Translations under genes and position numbers: made by a program
Notes under the pieces: model-generated
The model's database searches: none
Told to the model about the DNA's origin: nothing
The model's input: the letters and a program-made list of their open reading frames with translations, nothing else
In this document: in pieces, positions 7,455 through 11,960 of the stretch
Position numbering within the stretch: the first letter of the stretch is position 1
How the letters are laid out: each line of letters starts with the position of its first letter
Source of the DNA: HGM04593 sp045644465
GTDB taxonomy: Bacteria > Bacteroidota > Bacteroidia > Bacteroidales > Bacteroidaceae
Assembly (NCBI GenBank): GCA_045644465.1
Contig: JAZRGV010000065.1
Span: 1-11,960 of the forward strand
Direction: 5' to 3'
DNA: 11,960 bases

Positions 7455-7778
7455 CTATGACATCACGGCACGAAAGAGAATCGTAATCGGAATTTTACCC
7501 AGAATATACTCGCCCTCACCCCTTGCGACAATGCCGGCATCACATTTTCCTATTGCCAAAGCAAGAAGAAACTCCGAGGACGATTTAAAATGCGATATAT
7601 CCGATTCGGGAAACAGCTCTTCGAAATCATCATCACCGACAGCATGATCGAGAACAGCTACGCGCGAGCCGTCAAGGTCGGCAACGGAGTATAGGACTTC
7701 ATCCCTATTAGCGCAGCCAACAAGCAATAATGCTATCAACGCAAACAACAGGTATTCAAGACTTTTTTTCAAAATCAT
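7455..7778 (-). CDS. Lipoprotein solute-binding domain (5' part of a frameshifted binding-protein-permease fusion)
   Basis: First gene of the operon, 107 residues from the ATG at 7776-7778. A longer reading starts at ATG 7799, but the -7 promoter element at 7806-7813 would leave that start almost without a leader, so 7778 is preferred. Residues 1-22 are a lipoprotein signal with the lipobox Cys in LLVGC. The remainder (from VADLDGSRVAVLD to CDAGIVARGEGEYIL) resembles one lobe of the SBP_bac_3 family that binds amino acids, in a compact form. After EYILGK the frame turns into ITILFRAVMS and stops at 7455. Adding one A at 7493-7496 instead continues as GKNSDYDSLSC into the permease, giving a 357-residue fusion. 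The break is either a real one-base deletion or a sequence error. Confidence 0.7.
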   Translation of the reverse strand: MILKKSLEYLLFALIALLLVGCANRDEVLYSVADLDGSRVAVLDHAVGDDDFEELFPESDISHFKSSSEFLLALAIGKCDAGIVARGEGEYILGKIPITILFRAVMS

Positions 7779-7805
7779 CCAAGGTCTTTTATTGTACATT
7801 CAACA

Positions 7806-7813
7806 CAAAGATA
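7806..7813 (-). promoter_or_regulatory. Bacteroidota-type -7 element for the minus-strand operon
   Basis: The minus strand reads TATCTTTG, an exact match to TAnnTTTG. Transcription would begin close to 7800, which leaves about 20 bases of leader before the ATG at 7778. No clear TTTG -33 element is seen at the usual distance. Confidence 0.55.
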
Positions 7814-7847
7814 GTGTTTTTTATGAAAAGTTTTGTAAAAATTTATG

Positions 7848-7855
7848 TACTTTTG
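7848..7855 (+). promoter_or_regulatory. Bacteroidota-type -7 element for the GH92 gene
   Basis: The plus strand reads TACTTTTG, an exact match to TAnnTTTG, which would give a leader of about 50 bases before the ATG at 7914. An alternative is that this TTTTG is the -33 element and a one-mismatch -7 (TACGTTTT, 7873-7880) lies 17 bases downstream. Confidence 0.45.
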
Positions 7856-7913
7856 ACAATCGGTCAAACAATTACGTTTTGCCACAAAACAAGCAAACCA
7901 CAAATACACAAGT

Positions 7914-10202
7914 ATGAAAAGAGTAGTATTCGCCATATTTATTCTGTTTTCCTTGACAATAAATGCTCAAAACAACAAAGATTATGTAAAGTATGTAAAC
8001 CCGCATATGGGCACAATGTCGTCATTTGAGCTATCAGCAGGCAATACCTACCCCGCCATTGCCATGCCATGGGGAATGAACTTCTGGACTCCGCGCACAA
8101 GCACCATTGGCGATGGATGGCAATACACCTACACAGCAAACAAGATATACGGCTTTGAGCAGACACATCAGCCAAGCCCATGGATAAACGACTACGGTCA
8201 GTTCTCACTTATGCCTGTTACCGGTATGCCATCGATGGATGAGACAAAGCGTGCAAGCTGGTTCTCACACAAGAGCGAAGAAGCTATGCCACACTATTAC
8301 AAAGTATATCTTGCCGACTACGACATAACAACAGAAATTGCCCCGACTGAACGTGCCGCAATGTTCCGCTTCACATTCCCCGAGGCCGAATCGTATATTG
8401 TTGTCGATGCCTACGACAAAGGTTCATATATAAAGGTCATTCCCGAAGAGAAGAAGATTATTGGTTACACAACACGCAACAGCGGTGGTGTGCCCGACAA
8501 TTTCCGCAACTGGTTCGTCATTGTATTCGACACACCTTTTGAATATGCAGGAACATTTGTAAGTGGCAATGCCACACAACGCTTGGCGTTAAAAAAAGAT
8601 TCTTTACAACAGGAAAGTTATCACACAGGAGCTGTTGTAGGCTTTAAAACAACACGTGACCAAGTTGTCAATGCCAAGGTAGCCTCATCGTTCATAAGCA
8701 TAGAACAGGCAGAACAAAACCTAAAGGAGGTTGGCAACAATACGTTCGATGATATTGCAGCCAAAGGACGCGCACGCTGGAACGATGTGCTTGGCCGAAT
8801 AGAGGTTGAGGGCGATATTGACGATATGCGTACGTTCTACTCCTGTCTATACCGTTCGTTGTTGTTTCCACGCAAACTGTACGAGATTTCACCAACAGGC
8901 AACAACATCCACTACAGCCCATATAACGGCAAAGTAAAAGACGGATACATGTACACCGATACAGGCTTTTGGGATACTTTCCGCGCATTGTTTCCTTTGC
9001 TAAACCTGCTATACCCATCGGTAAACCGCGAGATACAGGAGGGACTTCTAAACACCTACAAAGAGAGTGGTTTTTTCCCCGAATGGGCAAGCCCCGGACA
9101 TCGCAACTGCATGATTGGAAACAACTCGGCATCGGTTCTTGCCGACGCCTTCTTGAAAGGCGTATCGGTGAGCGATGTTGCAACCCTTTACAAGGGGCTT
9201 ATCCGGGGCACACAAAATGTACACCCCGAAGTATCATCGACAGGCCGCCTGGGACACGAATACTACAACACGCTTGGCTATGTGCCCTGCGACGTTGGAA
9301 TACACGAGAACGCAGCGCGTACACTTGAATATGCCTATAACGATTGGTGCATTCTGCAGGTAGCAAAGGCACTCAACCGCCCGAACAAAGAACTGACAGA
9401 ACTTGCAAAACGTGCAACGAACTACCGCAACATATTCAACAGGGAGTATAATCTTATGTGCGGCAAAAAGAGCGACGGTACATTCGAAAAAGAGTTCTCA
9501 CCACTCAAATGGGGCGGCAACTTCACCGAGGGAAACAGTTGGCACTATACATGGTCGGTGTTCCACGACGTGCAGGGGCTCATTGACCTGATGGGCGGCA
9601 AAGAGATATTCGTACAGATGCTCGACTCGGTATTTACCGTACCGCCTCATTATGACGACAGTTACTATGGCTTTCCCATTCACGAGATACGCGAAATGAC
9701 CATAGCAAATATGGGCAACTATGCACACGGCAACCAACCGGCACAGCATATGATATACCTGTACAACTATGCAGGTGAGCCCTGGAAAGCACAATACTGG
9801 GCACGTGAGGTTATGAACAGGCTATACACCCCTACCCCTGACGGCTATTGTGGTGACGAGGATAACGGACAGACCTCGGCATGGTATGTTTTCTCGGCAT
9901 TGGGATTCTACCCAGTTTGCCCTGCAAGCGACGAGTATGTTCTTGGAGCACCGTTGTTTAAAAAAGCAAAGATAAATTTAGAAAATGGCAATAGTATTAT
10001 CATTAACGCACCGGAGAATAGCGAAGAGAACAGATACATTGGAGCCATGAGAGTCAACGGCAAAAAACACGAGCACAACTTCCTAAAGCACAATATATTG
10101 ACTAAAGGAGTAAAGATAAAATACCATATGGTTTCACAACCTGAAAAGAACCGAGGAATCAAGGAAGGGGATGCCCCCTACTCTTTTTCAAGAGAGAAAT
10201 AA
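7914..10202 (+). CDS. GH92 exo-alpha-mannosidase, probably alpha-1,2-specific
   Basis: A 762-residue exported glycoside hydrolase of family 92, full length. A signal peptide (1-18) ends TINA before QNN. The N-terminal beta-sandwich opens with YVNPHMGT (27-34) and GNTYPAIAMPWGM (43-55). The (alpha/alpha)6 catalytic domain has GFWDTFRALFPL, NCMIGNNSA, TLEYAYNDW, FTEGNSWHYTW and CGDEDNGQTSAWYVFSALGFYP. With a constant six-residue offset to the studied Bacteroides enzyme BT3990 (numbers from memory), E539 matches the general acid, D648 and D650 match the base pair, and H590-E591 match the His-Glu pair tied to alpha-1,2 specificity. GH92 enzymes are calcium-dependent inverting exo-mannosidases that act on host or yeast mannans and high-mannose N-glycans. 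One motif differs from the usual GNEP: it is GNQP (606-609). The gene stands alone, divergent from the signalling operon and with no SusC/SusD pair in view. It probably acts in the periplasm or at the surface. Confidence 0.95.
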   Translation: MKRVVFAIFILFSLTINAQNNKDYVKYVNPHMGTMSSFELSAGNTYPAIAMPWGMNFWTPRTSTIGDGWQYTYTANKIYGFEQTHQPSPWINDYGQFSLMPVTGMPSMDETKRASWFSHKSEEAMPHYYKVYLADYDITTEIAPTERAAMFRFTFPEAESYIVVDAYDKGSYIKVIPEEKKIIGYTTRNSGGVPDNFRNWFVIVFDTPFEYAGTFVSGNATQRLALKKDSLQQESYHTGAVVGFKTTRDQVVNAKVASSFISIEQAEQNLKEVGNNTFDDIAAKGRARWNDVLGRIEVEGDIDDMRTFYSCLYRSLLFPRKLYEISPTGNNIHYSPYNGKVKDGYMYTDTGFWDTFRALFPLLNLLYPSVNREIQEGLLNTYKESGFFPEWASPGHRNCMIGNNSASVLADAFLKGVSVSDVATLYKGLIRGTQNVHPEVSSTGRLGHEYYNTLGYVPCDVGIHENAARTLEYAYNDWCILQVAKALNRPNKELTELAKRATNYRNIFNREYNLMCGKKSDGTFEKEFSPLKWGGNFTEGNSWHYTWSVFHDVQGLIDLMGGKEIFVQMLDSVFTVPPHYDDSYYGFPIHEIREMTIANMGNYAHGNQPAQHMIYLYNYAGEPWKAQYWAREVMNRLYTPTPDGYCGDEDNGQTSAWYVFSALGFYPVCPASDEYVLGAPLFKKAKINLENGNSIIINAPENSEENRYIGAMRVNGKKHEHNFLKHNILTKGVKIKYHMVSQPEKNRGIKEGDAPYSFSREK

Positions 10203-10205
10203 AGC

Positions 10206-11108
10206 TTACACATTGCTTTTATAAGGCTCGGTATGAATACTCACATAAGTACCTTGGCCAAAGCGTTCCTTTAACAAGCGTTCAACCACTGATGTCTTTT
10301 GGTGCGCCTCTGTTAAAGTCATTTCGCCATCCATTCTTATATGTACATCGATTGCGTAGTTGTAACCTATTCTACGCGTACGCAGATGATGTGGTGAACT
10401 GACGCCATCGACCGACAAAATAATGCTCTTTATCTCATCTTCAATTGAAGCCGACAATGAATGCTCAAGCAATTCATCGAGACTGCCTTTCAATATATTG
10501 ACAGCAACCTTCGCAATAAAGAAACTGACAACAACTGCGGCCAAAGGGTCGAGAATACGCCACCTTACTCCGGCAAACATTGCTCCGCCAATACCAAGCA
10601 TAGTACCTATTGAAGAATATGCATCGCTACGATGATGCCACGCATTGGCAACAAGAGCCTGTGAGCGAATGTCCTTACCTTTATATACGGTATATCGGTA
10701 TATCGCTTCTTTAAACACTATCGACACAGCTGCAGCCACAAGAGCTATGGTTCCGGGCTTTTCCAATATTCCACCTCGGATAACAAAAAGAATATCTTTT
10801 ACTCCACCTATCAATATCCCTATGGCAATACCCAAAAGAACAAGACCAATAATAACAGTGGCGAGTGTTTCGTATTTGCCATGCCCGTAACCATGCGACT
10901 CATCGACTGGCTTTGACGATATGCGCACAAAAACGATGACGACAATATCGGTTACAAAGTCGGACAACGAATGTACCGCGTCGGCTATCATTGCGGCACT
11001 ATGCCCGACAAAGCCTGCAACAAATTTAAATATCAGTAACAAAAAGTTTACTACACTGCCGACAATGGTTATACGGTATATCTCTTTTTTGCGAATGAGT
11101 TCATCCAT
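10206..11108 (-). CDS. Cation diffusion facilitator (CDF) metal efflux transporter
   Basis: A 300-residue inner-membrane antiporter that exports divalent metal ions in exchange for protons. The ATG at 11106-11108 is chosen: an upstream in-frame TTG at 11147 would lie before the predicted promoter. Six membrane helices occupy about residues 15-200, and a cytoplasmic ZT-dimer domain covers about 210-290. The transport-site residues are visible: H46-SLS-D50 in TM2 and H158-HRS-D162 in TM5. This 2His/2Asp set is typical of zinc-type members; iron and manganese types carry more acidic residues here. SHGYGHGKYE after TM2 is another family signature. The domain ending VSIHTEP is usual for these proteins. 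The exact metal cannot be fixed from sequence. It converges on the GH92 gene with 3 bases between the stop codons and no evident shared function. Confidence 0.93.
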   Translation of the reverse strand: MDELIRKKEIYRITIVGSVVNFLLLIFKFVAGFVGHSAAMIADAVHSLSDFVTDIVVIVFVRISSKPVDESHGYGHGKYETLATVIIGLVLLGIAIGILIGGVKDILFVIRGGILEKPGTIALVAAAVSIVFKEAIYRYTVYKGKDIRSQALVANAWHHRSDAYSSIGTMLGIGGAMFAGVRWRILDPLAAVVVSFFIAKVAVNILKGSLDELLEHSLSASIEDEIKSIILSVDGVSSPHHLRTRRIGYNYAIDVHIRMDGEMTLTEAHQKTSVVERLLKERFGQGTYVSIHTEPYKSNV

Positions 11109-11134
11109 GGTAATATCTGTTCTTTCAATAGGCA

Positions 11135-11142
11135 CAAAACTA
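11135..11142 (-). promoter_or_regulatory. Bacteroidota-type -7 element for the CDF gene
   Basis: The minus strand reads TAGTTTTG, an exact match to TAnnTTTG. The leader to the ATG at 11108 would be about 20 bases. The site supports that ATG over the upstream TTG. Confidence 0.5.
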
Positions 11143-11245
11143 AACAATTATTTTACAGAAAACAGATAAAAGGGGGTAAATATAACGCGTTTCGCCTTGT
11201 TAACAATTATTAACAATATGGGGGGGTGATTTGTCCGGCATTGTT

Positions 11246-11253
11246 TAACTTTG
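11246..11253 (+). promoter_or_regulatory. Bacteroidota-type -7 element for the BspA-like gene
   Basis: The plus strand reads TAACTTTG, an exact match to TAnnTTTG, with a leader of about 55 bases to the ATG at 11314. A run of seven G (11220-11226) lies about 20 bases upstream, where a -33 element would be expected. Confidence 0.55.
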
Positions 11254-11313
11254 TAACATATGGATCGGTTTTTTCCATTCCTGAAGAAAACATACCAAAC
11301 AATCATTTAAAAT

Positions 11314-11960
11314 ATGAAAAAAACATTACACCTATTCACTGCTTTGCTGGCAATGTGCACAGCAATGGCAAATGCCCATGATTTTGAGAACAACGGCATT
11401 TACTACAAGGTTACCGATGCAGCTTCAAAAACTGTTGAGGTGACATACAAAGGTAACACTTTCAATGAATTCAACGAGTACGTTGGCAATGTCGTAATAC
11501 CTGAAAAAGTCAGCAACAACGACATAATCTACGTTGTCGGGAGCATTGGAGAAACTGCATTCAGCGGTTGCACAGGACTTACCGGCGTGACAATTCCCAA
11601 CAGCGTGACAAGCATCAGCAATGGAGCTTTCGACGATTGTATTGCTCTTACAGGCATAGTAATTCCTGGTGGCGTTACAAACATCGGCGAGTGGGCTTTT
11701 GCAAGCTGCTCAGGCATTGAAAGCATTGTTGTTGACAACAATAACAGCGTGTTCGACAGCCGCAACAACTGTAATGCCATAATTGAAAAAGCGACAAACA
11801 AACTTGTACTTGGCTGCAAGAACACTGTTATCCCAAGCGATGTGACAACTATTGGAGCTGCCTCTTTTGACGGTTGCACCGGACTTACAGAGATAACAAT
11901 CCCCAACAGCGTAACAACCATTGAGCACGATGCATTCTGTGGTTGCAATGCTCTTAAAAG
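11314..11960 (+). CDS. BspA-like leucine-rich-repeat surface protein (partial, runs off the window)
   Basis: The frame opens at ATG 11314 and stays open for 215 codons to the window end, so the C-terminus is missing. Residues 1-21 form a signal peptide ending MANA before HDF. A lead-in beta region (about 22-76) with GIYYKVTD and VEVTYKGN is typical of Bacteroidales BspA-like proteins. From residue 78 there are LRR_5 repeats of about 23 residues with the pattern I-x-x-x-A-F-x-x-C-x-x-L-x-x-x-x-I-P-x-x-V. One longer unit with NAIIEKATNKLVLGCKNTVIP lies between repeats. Family members are exported, usually surface proteins implicated in adhesion to host or other cells, often with a C-terminal sorting domain that cannot be seen here. 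It has its own promoter and is divergent from the CDF gene. Confidence 0.9.
   Translation, partial: MKKTLHLFTALLAMCTAMANAHDFENNGIYYKVTDAASKTVEVTYKGNTFNEFNEYVGNVVIPEKVSNNDIIYVVGSIGETAFSGCTGLTGVTIPNSVTSISNGAFDDCIALTGIVIPGGVTNIGEWAFASCSGIESIVVDNNNSVFDSRNNCNAIIEKATNKLVLGCKNTVIPSDVTTIGAASFDGCTGLTEITIPNSVTTIEHDAFCGCNALK
11545..11960 (+). repeat. Tandem 69-base LRR_5 coding repeats
   Basis: The BspA-like gene repeats with a unit of about 69 bases (23 residues), starting at codons 78, 101, 124, 180 and 203. The best-matching DNA copies are around 11569-11616 and 11873-11922, which share most bases through the segment for GLT, then IPNSVT. The array continues beyond the window. Confidence 0.8.

Noticed and set aside
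7455..7500. Programmed ribosomal frameshift at the A-run between binding domain and permease
   Set aside because: GGTAAAATTCC is not a classical slippery heptamer and no clear stimulatory structure was seen; a one-base deletion or sequence error is simpler.
10201..10220. Possible terminator between the convergent GH92 and CDF genes (AAAGC, 9-base loop, GCTTTT)
   Set aside because: The stem is only 5 bp of mostly A-T pairs with a large loop and short T run, and it lies in CDF coding sequence.
11109..11147. N-terminal extension of the CDF transporter from a TTG
   Set aside because: An exact -7 promoter element at 11135-11142 overlaps it, and the ATG at 11108 gives the usual CDF N-terminus.
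11529..11948. Long minus-strand open frame opposite the BspA-like gene
   Set aside because: It mirrors the repeats of the plus-strand LRR gene. The plus frame has a signal peptide, a promoter and clear LRR_5 pattern; the minus frame has low-complexity sequence and no start context.
1..11960. CRISPR arrays, tRNA or rRNA genes, insertion sequences, phage integration sites
   Set aside because: No repeat-spacer pattern, cloverleaf, transposase or inverted-repeat boundary was found on reading both strands.

Overview
The window looks like a chromosome fragment from a gut-type member of the Bacteroidales (Bacteroidota). The sequence-based reasons are a GH92 alpha-mannosidase, a BspA-like leucine-rich-repeat surface protein, a lipoprotein with a Bacteroidota-type lipobox, and four intergenic sites that match the Bacteroidota -7 promoter element TAnnTTTG exactly. 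Shine-Dalgarno sequences are weak or absent. Nothing in the sequence allows a species call.

Layout. Positions 1-206 hold the probable last codons of a plus-strand gene, its terminator (83-109), and an opposing terminator (156-180) that closes the large minus-strand operon. Positions 207-7778 (minus strand) form one long, tightly packed operon. In transcription order it contains: a lipoprotein with an amino-acid-type ABC solute-binding domain, an amino-acid-type ABC permease, an ABC ATPase with an unusual C-terminal domain, a STAS anti-anti-sigma-like protein, an NMT1/THI5-type periplasmic binding protein, a membrane Cache-HAMP-PP2C(SpoIIE)-HATPase protein, an exported arginine deiminase family protein, and a cupin lipoprotein. 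Positions 7800-7913 carry divergent promoters. Positions 7914-10202 (plus) encode a GH92 mannosidase. It converges, with only 3 bp between the stop codons, on a cation diffusion facilitator (10206-11108, minus). The segment 11109-11313 carries divergent promoters and a G7 tract. A BspA-like protein starts at 11314 and runs off the end.

How the genes may work together (inference). The operon joins an amino-acid-type ABC importer to the parts of a partner-switching phospho-relay: a PP2C phosphatase, a HATPase kinase-like domain, and a STAS protein with a phosphorylatable serine. No sigma factor is present. The ABC ATPase has an extra C-terminal domain that resembles a degenerate RsbW/SpoIIAB-type HATPase. 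The simplest hypothesis is that periplasmic ligand sensing (NMT1-type protein plus Cache domain) sets the phosphorylation state of the STAS protein, and that this in turn acts on the transporter ATPase. I do not recognise this as a described system and could not search for it.

Two genes of the operon are broken in this sequence. The solute-binding and permease parts become one 357-residue fusion if a single A is added at the A-run 7493-7496. The arginine deiminase homologue changes frame at about 1248-1260, where roughly eight residues also seem to be missing. These could be real lesions or consensus errors.
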